Positions 23,401 to 33,290 of a stretch of 40,809 bases of DNA are shown here, in pieces. Within the stretch, counting starts at the first letter, position 1, and every line of letters starts with the position of its first letter. Under the pieces are notes generated by a model. It saw only the letters and a program-made list of their open reading frames with translations. It did no database searches and had not been told where the DNA came from. The DNA is from Phoronis australis (taxonomy: Eukaryota > Phoronida > Phoronidae), in contig NMRA01000002.1 in the NCBI GenBank assembly GCA_002633005.1, positions 2,530,802-2,571,610 on the forward strand, in the 5' to 3' direction. The position numbers and the translations under genes are program-made.

Positions 23401-24910
23401 AAGATAATGAATAAAATTGTTAAACATTGTTTTATTTTTTAGATTTGTGATCTTCCAATAAGTGATCACTTTTAAAAAACCTGTGCAGAATTTGATTTTT
23501 ACTCTTCATTTAAAGGAGAATAAATCCATAAACCTGCATTGTCTTGAAATTTTACTCAAACTACAGATTACAGGGTTGGGTATTGGAATCTTAATACAAC
23601 AGAGTCTGAACCCGTACCATGACCAATACAACACAATACACGGATATAAAAATTTGGTGTTTAGGTTCCACGGAAAGGATTCGTGTGCGCGGTAATAGTT
23701 ACTAAGGTGCGTCATTGTTTGTGGATACCTCTTCTGTGGTCATCCACGGGAAACCTGGTCGCATAGAGAACAATAGATTAGCATCTTCATTGTTATAATA
23801 AAGATATAATGAGCACTTATCGGTTACGGTCTGATGTACGCACTGGTTCTATATCCATGCGACCTGTGTTGTTATATCCAGCAATGGCACAACAAAGGAA
23901 AACAATGATAGGACCGATGGGCGAAAAACATGCGACGAGTTGCCACAGACAGTGGCGGAGTTTGTCTTGTCACTCGAATGTTTTTAGAGAACTGCAAACC
24001 AGGTATTTCGTCAGGAAAATTTCTGCGGTCTTTTGTTTTAAGTCGTGGGAAAAACTGCGGTCATGCCACCAAACTTATCATTCATTTGATATTACAAGGC
24101 ATTGCATGAACATTTGATCAACAGAAAATCTGATTTGAATATGTGTGAAGAAATACCCATGAGGAAATTGCAAAGTAAAACAACTGTAAATCAAAATAAC
24201 CTACATTTGTCGAGTTCATGTCTAACCCTGTTCACTGTGGAGGACATAATCAGCTTTTTACAAAATGGAGCCATGTATGGTATTTAGGGGTACTATAGCC
24301 CAAAGTGATAAGTAGTAAAACGTTCAAAACATTCAGGAGGAACTAACTTGTTGCAAAATATCGAAAAATATGAAGGACAATTGGATTTTACGGTGCTCAC
24401 GCATCGATCTCAGATATATGACAATTTCTCATTTTAGTACATTTTAGGTGCCAAAATGTATAACTAATAAACTGGCTGACATAGTTTTTATTTTATGCAG
24501 TGAAAGTAACATATTTTGTCAACAGTTTGGCTAAGTTTCATTCTCATAACAGTGGGGGCAGATTTGGTACAGCAGTGTACTGAACACAACCTCAAAATGG
24601 CATAACGGGGGGCAGTGTAGTAAAACTACTAAATGAGGGTGGTAAATCGGAATCGTGTTTCAAGACATCTGTGTAACAATCTATAGGCACCACTAAACAA
24701 TGCCAAGTGAATAATAAATCAATAGCTTTCATTCAAGGAAAAATATGAACAGTTAAACCTGGACAGTTTTTGTACCGTGAAAACATGGCTGCAAAACCGT
24801 AAAATGTGTTTGAACCTATAACTTTAGAAAAACAAAATATTTTGAGGAAATATTTTACCGCTGTTTATAGATCCCATAGGACTACATATGTGCCAAATTT
24901 GGTAAAAATC
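20446..24910. other. No recognisable gene
   Basis: At 21630-22149 both strands carry moderately long frames. The minus-strand readings of 120 and 69 codons overlap in different frames and read like one decayed sequence, possibly an old repeat, but I cannot name it. The remainder is T-rich and looks intronic or intergenic. A 102-codon + frame at 23809-24117 has no recognised domain. Confidence 0.35.
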
Positions 24911-24966
24911 GGCTGACCCCCACCTTGCCGCTCATGGTTGGTGCTCTCGTGGACTAGTACTTAAAA
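24911..24966 (-). repeat. Degenerate fragment of the 0.5 kb repeat
   Basis: Shares GGCTGACCCCCACCTTGCCG, then GTGGACT-GTACTTAAA with 430-497 in the same orientation. Only the inner end of the repeat is present. Confidence 0.6.
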
Positions 24967-25389
24967 CGAAGTAAACAAAACCAAGGAAACCCTGATCCAG
25001 TGGCTTAAGCCCAAAATGAATAAGCTCAGTGGATAGAAGGTGCGTGCTCGTGGTGGCGATGTAAAAGGTAAACTTCTGACCGAGCATGCGCATTGATGCC
25101 CAGACACGGAAATCGTGTGTAGTTCATCATGTCTCCACAGGGCCACTTTTCAGTTTGGGTGGCGCTGTGTCAGAGGGTATCATTCAGTCGTCTTGATTGA
25201 TATCCTTGCTTAATGAACTCGTATTTTGAAGATCACTTCCAATAATGTGCACTGCTGTTGGTCGGCGTACCGTGGCTGGCTTTTCAATAAATGCACATTG
25301 AGCTTACTTGTTGGTACACGATATTTTTTACTGCTGTGAACATTTTGTCGGTACATCGACAGTTGATGTCCCGTCTTTATTTGTTTCAG
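24967..25389 (+). promoter_or_regulatory. Upstream region of the deaminase gene; possible 5' UTR intron end
   Basis: No TATA box is obvious. A T-rich tract ending TTTGTTTCAG at 25388-25389 lies one base before the start codon. It resembles a splice acceptor, so the first exon may be noncoding and lie upstream. If it is not used, transcription starts somewhere in this region. The choice cannot be made from sequence alone. Confidence 0.3.
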
Positions 25390-25390
25390 G

Positions 25391-25746
25391 ATGCTTACCC
25401 GTGCTATTTTCGCTCTTGTTATTCTCGGCACCCTAGTTGAGGTTAGAGGATACATTGACTTGAGTACATTCGACGAAGAGTATCTCAATGGACTGGGTCA
25501 CTTTTTCACCTACAAAGAAAACCGGGACAAGCAGTTTGCTGTCTTGACGCTAAACAAGGCAGGTGCAGGCTACTATAATAAAATAAATCCTTGTTACGAC
25601 ATGGACTTGATGTTCTCCATGCTCCATCCTAAACCGACCATGAATTATTGGGCTCGAATTCGAAAATTTAACCCAACTTCCCACGCCGAAAAGCAAATCT
25701 TTTCTCAGCTTCCAGAACTAATGCACGATTACGGTGAAACGGTCAG
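25391..25746 (+). CDS. Secreted AID/APOBEC-like zinc deaminase, exon 1 (residues 1-118 and part of 119)
   Basis: Predicted to remove an amino group from cytosine (or another base) in a nucleic acid or nucleoside, outside the cell or in the secretory path. The start codon has A at -3. Residues 1-20 are a typical signal peptide (basic n-region, hydrophobic AIFALVILGTLV core, VRG before the cut). Residues about 47-56 form a likely first beta-strand. Cys68 is an extra cysteine. His98-Ala99-Glu100 is the first half of the deaminase active site: His98 should bind zinc and Glu100 should shuttle protons. It sits at the start of a helix, as in the family. The exon ends CAG/GTAAGT, a strong donor, in phase 2. 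Joined to 30712 it gives a 199-residue protein with HAE-x28-PC-x2-C. Secreted AID/APOBEC-like clades are known in animals; assignment to one clade needs phylogeny. A bacterial-toxin-type deaminase origin is the main alternative. Confidence 0.88.
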
Positions 25747-26044
25747 GTAAGTTACATGTATTACATTGATTTTACATACACATTTTACATTGTGGAAGCA
25801 AATTTGTCAACATTTCTAAATTAAAAGATTAATGGGTTGCTGTAGGTGATACTCCACGACTCTACCAGGCAGTTGATTTTATAAAAGTGGTTTAACAAAA
25901 CCAGATTTAAGACTTACATGTAAGCCTGGCCATGTATCCATGGCACCAAACTTTGTCGACCTGGATTAAATCAACAAAGAATTTACTGGGTAGAGTTCAA
26001 TTTACGTCTCGCGGCGAGAAAATCTACATGTAGGTGAGCCAAAA

Positions 26045-26100
26045 TCATTTAAAATACACGGTGGTATCTCGCGTAATTTCGCAGTCTTGCATTTCTAATT
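26045..26100 (+). repeat. Short dispersed repeat, copy 2 of 3 (partial)
   Basis: Matches the first half of 38663-38745 and 13670-13762 in the same orientation: CATTTAAAATACACGG, then ATCTCGCGTAATTTCGC and GTCTTGCATTT. Confidence 0.6.
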
Positions 26101-26999
26101 AAGGAGGCACAGAACAGTTCTCACTGGGTTTTGCCCAGCAAAACCCACGTCACTTGATTTGTCACCTTTTCTTCCCTCTGTCAAAAACAGGTTGCAAAGA
26201 ATGACATGATTTCACTTATTTCACATAAAAAGCCCTGCAGATGAGCGCAGAAACTTTACTCTCTCTTGTATTTTTGACCCTTTCAATCCCACTGCAGTGG
26301 CGGATCTACCTTTTCAGTAAGGGGGATTCAGGATTCCCGCAAAGGTCGAATCCGAGGCGAGTGGCGCCGACCGGGGGGGGGGAGGTCGGGAGGGGGCAAA
26401 CCCCCTCCCGTGTAAGACAGCTTTTTGTTTTTGTAGCCGAACAGTGAAATTTCCATGCATCCTGGTACGTTTATCGCACTTAACATGTCCCTGGAGTTTT
26501 TCTTAAGATAATTAAAAACACTTCTCGATTTCGTCACATGAACTTGGCTCATAAGTTTCGTGAAACCATATTTGTGCACATCTGGGTATGAGTCACACCA
26601 CCAGTTAAAATTTTTGTTGGAACATCTGTTTAAACGCACCTTTTTAGCATACGAAAAAGTGTGGTGTGTATACAGGGGCGTAAGAAATTGAATATCAGAT
26701 GATCGCAACAGCCTCGAGCTGTTTAAGAACGAAGACCTGTACTGTTAGTCCGGAAATAAACATGTGTTCTGTCTCGTTACGAGAAAAACTGGCGAACGAT
26801 GGTGCTCTCAGCTCATAGTCTATTATTAAAAGCGACAAAAACAATTAAGTATCACTTTATTAAGCTGAGTCACGTTGACAACAATTGAAAAACGTCAAAT
26901 GTATCAGGAAACAAATCATCTAAAAACAGTTTCAGGAAACCAAAACACTCTGTAGGCCTACATGTACACCGTGGTGAAAAGACTTACAAGAGCAGTACG

Positions 27000-27260
27000 C
27001 AGAGGGACCAGATGTGCACTGAGAGTACACAAAAACTCTGGCCTGGTCCGTCACGAGACCAAATGTACACCTGTGATTATTATCCCTATAAAAATAGTCG
27101 ATCTGTCGCGGGACCAAACAGTACTGGCTGAGATAGTTTTACAAAGCACACTTTGGTGAAAAACATCACAAAACTAGTTCGCCGAGGGACCAGAAGACCA
27201 CTGAAACTCGATATCTACATAAATCAAGCTGGCCTGGTCCGTCGCGAGACCTAAAGCGTA
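27000..27260. repeat. Minisatellite-like repeat inside the hAT element
   Basis: Two units about 180 bp apart share GAGGGACCAGA near the start and CTGGCCTGGTCCGTC-CGAGA near the end, with a partial third GTCGCGGGACCAAA at about 27107. The GGGACCAG and CTGGTCC words are complementary, so each unit can fold on itself. Confidence 0.6.
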
Positions 27261-27269
27261 CTTTGCAAA

Positions 27270-27890
27270 AAAAATTGAATAACTCTCTAGACACTTTTTA
27301 ATCCCCAGTGGATGCTCATACTTGTAGTTCACACATCTGGTGGTCAACTGCTGCGAGAGGTTGTCTAGGAAGGGTTTTGGCACCGTTTTGTAGTACTCAC
27401 TGGAAGAAACAAGTATTGAGTACATATTTAACTACGCACTACGTGAAATAAGATTTTGGATATGAAGCAGATAGACTCAAGTGGAAATACAAACCAGAAT
27501 GAGTTTCTGTGCGCTCGTAGACCCTCTGCTGTACTGGGTAAATTTGGCATGTTCAAAACTAATTTCTATTTCGATTCATTGTACACAAGCATGAAAAACG
27601 ACATTATTACAAACTGTGTATAATTATCACTTATTACCTGGGTGTTTCTCCGGGAACGTTGGTCCTATCTTTCTGTTGTCTAGACTGCTGAGGAATCTGT
27701 ACATCGGATCCAATGGTTTGCTGCTCTTGGAACCATTCTACCCAGACATCTTCGACGTTTGTTCCCAACGCTTGCTTTTCGTCAACTGCTGTGTCAATGA
27801 GCTTGTACGCCTCTACATTGTCAGCATCTCGTTTCCCAGCTCAGTTGGCACTAAGCCCCCTGAGATAACCAAGTCCATTCAAAAGACTCA
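27270..27890 (-). pseudogene. hAT transposase fragment with an intron (broken)
   Basis: Minus-strand exon A (about 27890-27638) reads NGLGYLRGLSAN, a TGA stop (27843-27841), then DADNVEAYKLIDTAV..., VEDVWVEWFQEQQ and IPQQSRQQKDRTNVPGETP. Splicing from CCCAG/GTAATA (27638/27637) to CTTCCAG/TGAGTAC (27400/27399) joins it as GETPSEYYKTVPKPFLDN, then LSQQLTTR. This is the order found in hAT transposases: a helical region, the RQ-HR-N-P segment, then EYY...PFLDHL..EL..RF. The 238 bp intron removes the intervening stop, so splicing is probably genuine. The in-frame TGA and loss of the C-terminal dimerisation region mean the gene is dead. The catalytic acidic residues upstream were not located. Confidence 0.75.
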
Positions 27891-28783
27891 CAGCATGCAC
27901 AACTAAATTCGATCCGTTCATCATGGACTACTTCAAACCTTGACGATGTATCCCAGGACCCATTTGCATCTCTTGCAATTTTCGAAATAAATGTCCCAAT
28001 GTCTGAACGCTTGAAACCGAGGTACTAACATCAAATAAATGTCCATGGGCATGGGAGTTTCTTCGGGTGGGCCTTTCTGCGGAAATTCCCAGTATAGAAA
28101 ACGGCAGTGGTGCTTATTGGAGGTAGAAGTGTCCTTGGTCATTCCTTGTATAGACATAACTTGTTAGAGTGCATCTTCAAACAGACTCGCGACCAGACCA
28201 CGGCACAGGCCACAATTCGCAATTCTTCGGAAAACGATTTTTTTCAAGTATTACATGTACATGTGCACTGTATGACATTGCGCAAGACAACTTTACTATA
28301 CATGTACATCAGTCAAATTCGAGTTACAAACGTGTTGGGTGTAAGAGGATGACACGGCATGACAGATGAAGTAAAAAAGGTTGCACGTCAATTCGCCTGA
28401 ATATCAGGGTTGCGGCACCACAGTATTTCCCCTAATCAATTCAAAACATATCTTAGAGTAAATAAAATAGTTACCTAAAGAAATCAGCTATAGGGCTGCT
28501 CTTTCAGCGGTGGGTCCATCTAAAATGCTTGACTACTTCAGAAGTGTCGTCGGAAGCGCGCGCACAATTGATCTCCCGGGTTTTGCCGACGAGCCACGAA
28601 GACTCGAAACGCGTTGATTTTCATAACAGCAATTCTCATTGCAAAAAAAAATATTTTCAGAGTGAACCCCCCCCCCCCTCATTTTTTCCAAGTTGGTTTT
28701 CTTGGGGTTTACACACGCTGGCGGTGCCGTTTTTGTTTTGCTGGAGACTTTTTTGGNCCCCCCGTAGATCCGCCACTGCACTG

Positions 28784-29800
28784 AAAACCAAGCTAGACTA
28801 AGAACAATAGGGGCAAGACAGTGCAAAATTGGCACTTTTTGCACCCCGAAAACACCACTTCTCTGACGATGCACGACTAACAAACAATAGATTCTGAAAG
28901 CAAATATCCTACAGATTCCGAAAATGTGGTCCAAAAGTACTGTCAACCAACTAGTTGTTTTGGCAATTCTGGCTTGTTTGAGGGCTACCTAGAATCGCAG
29001 CCAGTTTCTCAGTCGCTACTCAGCAATGCACAATTGCAACCGGGGGCCGCCATCTTGAAGAAGAGTGCAGCTACAACCGAGAAAGTGGCCTTTTTTATTC
29101 TCAGCATGTTCACAAATGCAAACAAACCACATTCACTGAGCCTACATACAATGCCCACCTACAAAATGCCCCCAAACTTGGCCTAACCAAAAATTTCAAT
29201 ATTTTGTCACTGCAATTAAGTTGGCCGCGGCTGCAGCCTAACTATTCAGTGCCACCTTAACAGACCAGGCAGTAACAACAAAAGAACGTAAAATTCGTGA
29301 GGTTTTAGACATCAGTTGGCGGGTGCAAGCCCAATCTCAATAGGCAACTGACACACCACAGGTTGTCATTGTTGGTCTTGTTCATTGTCACTCCTTGTAA
29401 CTGACTGTACCTGTGCTTCATTACTTGTTGGTGGGCCTACTAGTAACTAGGTGGCCACTGTATTATCACTCTTCAGGATGATGGCGTAGAATAAATGACA
29501 CCGAGACATGTCAAGTCTTAAACCGTTGTTGTTTTCTTGAATTAAAATTGTACATATGTACATGTAGAACAGGGTCATTGGTGACCGCTTGTGGAACTAC
29601 TAGTTTTTGTGACAATGATAACGCGCTATTTTAGAACAGGGTTGTCACGCCACATTCTGTTTTAATGACCACCAGCCTTGACCCAGAACAAACTCGCGTG
29701 CAGGTATGTCTCGTGGAAAGTCATTCAGCGACGTACATGTAATATGATTATGAAATGTGTAAAAACCGCAAAGATACATCTATTGCTATAGTGTAGGTCC
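28784..29800. other. Intronic sequence, nothing recognised
   Basis: The right part of the deaminase intron beyond the hAT element. It has short frames without domains. Confidence 0.4.
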
Positions 29801-29860
29801 TGGGTCGAGGTGGTTGTGAGTCGTGGGTTGTGGGTCGAGGGGGCCGTGGGGGTCGAGGGA
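29801..29860 (+). repeat. G-rich short tandem repeat
   Basis: About five diverged units of GGGTCGAGGGG or GTGAGTCGTGG, purely G-rich on the + strand. Several runs of three or more G could allow a quadruplex in DNA or in the pre-mRNA of the deaminase intron. Confidence 0.5.
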
Positions 29861-30224
29861 GTTTTAAAACAATACGTAGGCCTACGTAGTAGCAACAGTT
29901 TGCAGGTGGGTCTTTTACCGATGAAATGAGTCGAAAATGTATGAAAACGTCGTGGTCTCCCCACACAACTTATTAAAAAGGAATTAAGCAGCAGACTTGG
30001 AGTGTATTACTCCAAACTGGATTTTAGCCTGTTTACCTGGTATTACCGGCAAAGTCAATCAAGTGTACTAATGAGGACGTAGATATCTCACTTGCTTGAC
30101 CTGTACTTCTCTTCCGTTTATGCCGACGTACAGCAGAAGGCGGGGAGGTTGGTGGCGACTGCACGACCGGTCACGGTGTTTTCTGCTCCCTGCGGCAAAG
30201 ATCATAACGCTTAATCGTTGTGAG

Positions 30225-30266
30225 AGACCGTCCGGAGTTGGTATGTGGTGCAACTCGGGACGGTCT
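30225..30266 (+). other. Strong intronic hairpin
   Basis: AGACCGTCCGGAGTTG (30225-30240) pairs with CAACTCGGGACGGTCT (30251-30266) over 16 positions with one mismatch, around a 10 base loop. The pairing does not extend beyond this, so it is short for a microRNA precursor. The function is unknown. Confidence 0.7.
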
Positions 30267-30711
30267 GGGGTCTACAGAAAACCACAGTTCAACTGTGAGT
30301 CTACACCAGTGTGATAAACGAGAGTAGTTCTACTTGCTGCTTCAGCTGCTGGTATGCTTATCTCTTTTATGACACACAATGTGTGATTGGGCAAAGCGTT
30401 TTCAAAATAATGTGGATAAATCGGTGGAGTGTGAGACCCCTGAGGTCCCTGTCAAGTCCTCACGGCAATTTTACGTTATGGATGCTCGCTTTACCAATCA
30501 CATCCACCCTACTGCTACCCGTTTCAGTGTACATGTACCTCATGTTCTTCCGTCCTTTGCATCCCTTTTCATGGATGACTCTTTTTCCCGCTTCCCCTTC
30601 CATCTCTGTCAACCTACACTATCCTCTTTCTCTTCTTGGTTTTCTTCTTCCTTTTTTCCGTTTTGCTTTTCTAATCACATAATATAAGAGAAACTGTTTC
30701 TTCGTTTTCAG

Positions 30712-30955
30712 AAAGGTCCACCTGTTTACAAAGCTGTCTCCTTGCAAGAGCTGCACAGACATGATTAAGTCTTTCGCAGAATTAAACAGCAAAATCGACA
30801 TTTACGTCGGGTATTGGAAAGTTTACTACAACGACAAAGACCCAGACAGCGGAATTGTTGGTCTTTCGTACGCCAGAAGACAGTTTCGAGATATGACCAA
30901 CGTGTACTTCGATCAAGTCAACATGAACGGGGTAAAAGACACCATCTACTGTTGA
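30712..30955 (+). CDS. Secreted AID/APOBEC-like zinc deaminase, exon 2 (residues 119-199)
   Basis: Continues the frame from 25746. A beta-strand (KVHLFTKL) leads into Pro129-Cys130-Lys-Ser-Cys133, the second half of the zinc site, followed by a helix (TDMIKSFAEL). Then comes a strand KIDIYVGYW, a loop with YYNDKDPDSG and a helix GLSYARRQF. AID/APOBEC proteins show the same order after the cysteines: helix, strand, a Tyr-rich loop with acidic residues, and a GL-containing helix. The protein ends in strand-like VYFDQVNM and a terminal Cys199, which together with Cys68 could form a disulfide in a secreted protein; this pairing is a guess. The total length of 199 residues suits a single-domain deaminase. 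Codon choice is rich in C/G-ending codons, unlike the surrounding AT-rich DNA. Substrate preference cannot be deduced. Confidence 0.88.
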
Positions 30956-31030
30956 GTGTTTTGGGAGAAATGATTGTTATTATTCACCTTTGTGGTTACG
31001 GAAGTACTATTTACTAATTCCCTGCAAAAT

Positions 31031-31036
31031 AATAAA
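31031..31036 (+). terminator. Polyadenylation signal of the deaminase gene
   Basis: AATAAA lies 76 bases after the stop codon and is followed by a GTGTTTGTGG-T-rich stretch at about 31048-31064, a typical downstream element. The implied 3' UTR is only about 100 bases. Confidence 0.75.
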
Positions 31037-31064
31037 CAAAATTACAGTGTTTGTGGATTTTTTC

Positions 31065-32022
31065 AAGAATTTGACATTCACATATTGCATACAATAGTTT
31101 CAAAATGAACTGAACAGACTGAAACGACGAAATTCGCGTAACCGTGACTAAACATAATTAGTTTTCGACCACAAATTCTAATTCACTACAGAACCTCGGG
31201 CAAAAGTTGTTCCATCCAATAGTTGTCGAAATCGCAAGTCCATTGTAGAAAAAAACACAATTAGCAGTAAGGCGCAATGAAGTCGTTCTATATTCGCTCA
31301 CAACTTCGACAAAAGTTTACCATTTATTGCGACAAGAGTTCGTGGACTAAACTGACAAATTATTTTGGCAAGTTCTTTTTCCAAGTTTTCCAAGTGTGTG
31401 TAGCTTATGTTGAAATCTGCTGCACCTATCTTATTCATCGCGCCCTGTAAGTTACAGGGTTCATATTATTTTCAATCCAGCCAGTATATATTACCAGAAT
31501 TTTGCAATACTAACTGTGTGCACTACCTAACTCATTTTGCCAAGGATCTTAACTCGAACACTGTAATTTCCACATTACCTTGGCGAGCGTTTTAATTTCT
31601 CTTATATTCGCCCCGTTGGGCTGAAACCATGGGGTCATTGCATAATTACAAAGCAGTAACAGTTTTCGAGAAAGAAGGCCAACATTGTTTTCCGTGGGGA
31701 AACGGAATCCAAAAAATCCCAGACAAACATTGCATTTCGTTACGTCAATGGTTTTCTCCCATTTAGCATCGGGACTTCATCTTCCACAAAAGCTATCTTG
31801 CAATCTTTCTGCAGATACACTGAGAGCACAAACACATGTTGCTCAATTAATGCTCTAATACCTGGGCAACACCTAATAGAACAAAATATGATACATGTAT
31901 ATCTAGATGATAACAATCGCGTTCAAAATTTTCAGCCACTCTTTTAATTTCGTATATTCAGCAATTTTTGCTCCACTACATGTATCCAACTTGTCGTGAA
32001 CGGATAGACCAGAAGCCCAGAG
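31065..32022. other. No gene seen
   Basis: Intergenic sequence after the deaminase gene. Only short frames occur. Confidence 0.5.
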
Positions 32023-32238
32023 CAGGGGAGGATCCAGGATTCTGAGGTAGGGGGAGGGTCAGGACACAGGATTTACCAGAATTTCGGCACATGCGCACGC
32101 CTAAAATGCAAGGATACAGGGGTCTCTAATTTTTGGGTTGGCGACCCTATTACAAAAAAAAACGTAAACGGGGTTTGTTCAAGGCCTATGTATTGTGCCA
32201 TAGCACCCTTGTCCCCCACACCCCTAAATCCGCCAATG
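32023..32238. mobile_element. hAT-like MITE, second copy (216 bp)
   Basis: Same orientation and ends as 14995-15149: CAGGGGAGGATCCAGGAT on the left and AAATCCGCCAATG on the right. The internal GTGCCATAGCACCCTTG block matches GTGCCATGGCACCCTTG of the first copy. The ends carry more substitutions and no clear target duplication remains, so this copy is older. Confidence 0.7.
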
Positions 32239-32319
32239 GAAAGCACTTAGCATACATGTAGATGAAAGAGTCACCAACATCTGACCATAGGTGCCCTTAG
32301 AGTTCACCTCAGTACACTG

Positions 32320-33290
32320 TATATGCAGAAATAGACGTCTGCCGTTGTCTGCACTCTGGGTGAGACCCCTGGGGACCTTTCAAGGGGCCCAAGAATGAGC
32401 TAGATTAAATATTCGAGGTACCGGCCAAAATTAATTTCAAACAGACAATGTAGTACAGCACTGGACACCGATTGACACATGATAGACAAATTGCACTTTT
32501 AATGGGTCGACCAGAAACCAAAAAGGACCTCCCAAAAATGAGCTAGCTCATACATTCGAGGTACCAAACAATCCAATTCCAAGTGATTCAACGCCGTCAT
32601 TGATCACTAGATGCGCTATGACAGACAACATGCACTCTGGGTTGTGCCCGCCAGAAACCCCCAAAAATGTCAACCAGTACGGAATGCCATTGGAAATTTG
32701 AGCTAGATTACTAGATATTCGAGGTACATGTACTAGGTGAAACTGATTAAAAACTAACAGTAGTACCGCAATGAACACCGAACGACTCATGACAGACCAA
32801 TTGCACTCTGGACAGGGGGCCGCCAAAAACCAAAAAGGACCCCAAGAAATGAGTTTAACTGTTAGCTCATACATTTGAGGTACCACAAAAAACAATTCCA
32901 TGTGACTCAATACATGTCACTGATCACTGAATGCTCCGTGACAGACAAAATTGCACTCTAGGTTGTGCCCGCCAAAATCCTCAAACATCTCAACCACGGT
33001 ATGCTATCGTACTTTAGATATTCGAGGTAACACCTGCGTTAAAATCAATGAATTGTGCCGCAATAAACACCGGATGGCACATGACAGGCAATTTGTCCTC
33101 TGGAAAGGGCCAGCCAGAAACTCAAAAACGACCCCCAAATAGGAGGTAGCTCATACATTCCAGGTACCCCACTGAACAATTCCATGTGATTCAAACAGAA
33201 GTTACTGGTTAGGATGGCCTTGACGCAAAAATCCATCATGTGCTGTGCGTGCCAGCCCCAGAAATCTCAACCTCGTAATTCTCTTGAAAA
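32320..33290 (+). repeat. Higher-order tandem array: two alternating monomers of about 150 bp
   Basis: The word ATTCGAGGTAC or a near form recurs at 32411, 32554, 32717, 32873, 33020 and 33157, spacing 137-163 bases. Alternate units are more alike. One type has AGATATTCGAGGTA (32411, 32717, 33020) and is preceded by GTTGTGCCCGCCA-type sequence in the later copies. The other has CTCATACATTCGAGGTACC (32554, 32873, 33157) and is preceded by CAGAAACCAAAAAGGACC-type sequence. The two-monomer period is about 284-319. About three dimers are present, decaying at both ends. Units also share GACAGACAAATTGCACTCT. No coding frame runs through it. Confidence 0.85.

Larger units (their letters stand above)
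26295..28778 (-). mobile_element. 2.48 kb hAT-like DNA transposon, inactive
   Basis: The ends are perfect 15 bp inverted repeats, CAGTGGCGGATCTAC on the left and its complement on the right, flanked on both sides by CACTG (26290-26294 and 28779-28783), a possible 5 bp target duplication. Because CACTG also equals the complement of the repeat tip, this duplication alone is ambiguous, but the 155 bp MITE at 14995 with related ends also has a 5 bp duplication. Inside, on the minus strand, is a broken hAT transposase gene (27270-27890). A G/C-rich block follows the left end. The C-terminal dimerisation part of the transposase was not found. The alternative is two separate MITEs that each kept one end, but the transposase between them favours one element. 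Confidence 0.7.
25747..30711 (+). other. 4.97 kb phase-2 intron of the deaminase gene
   Basis: Donor GTAAGT at 25747, acceptor TTCGTTTTCAG ending at 30711 after a long pyrimidine-rich stretch (about 30580-30675). The intron separates the HAE half-site from the PCxxC half-site. Half of it is a hAT-like transposon (26295-28778). It also carries a short dispersed repeat (26045-26100), a G-rich tract (29801-29860) and a strong hairpin (30225-30266). Joining the exons restores one Arg codon (AG plus A) and an uninterrupted frame with family-typical spacing, so no additional coding exon is required between them. Confidence 0.85.

Noticed and set aside
26962-27159. Repeated peptide-like readings (RRGTRCAL..., GLVRHETK) on both strands
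   Set aside because: They arise from the nucleotide minisatellite in the hAT element and frames are not maintained.
28533-28946. 137-codon minus frame across the right end of the hAT element
   Set aside because: It crosses the terminal repeat, an undetermined base and a poly-G run. The similar LQWRIY or VQWRIY reading in another frame at 26.3 kb comes from the terminal repeat sequence itself.
30379-30687. 102-codon + frame just before deaminase exon 2, considered as an alternative upstream coding exon
   Set aside because: Its end runs into the pyrimidine tract of the acceptor, it is in no family pattern, and exon 1 to exon 2 joining already gives the normal motif spacing.
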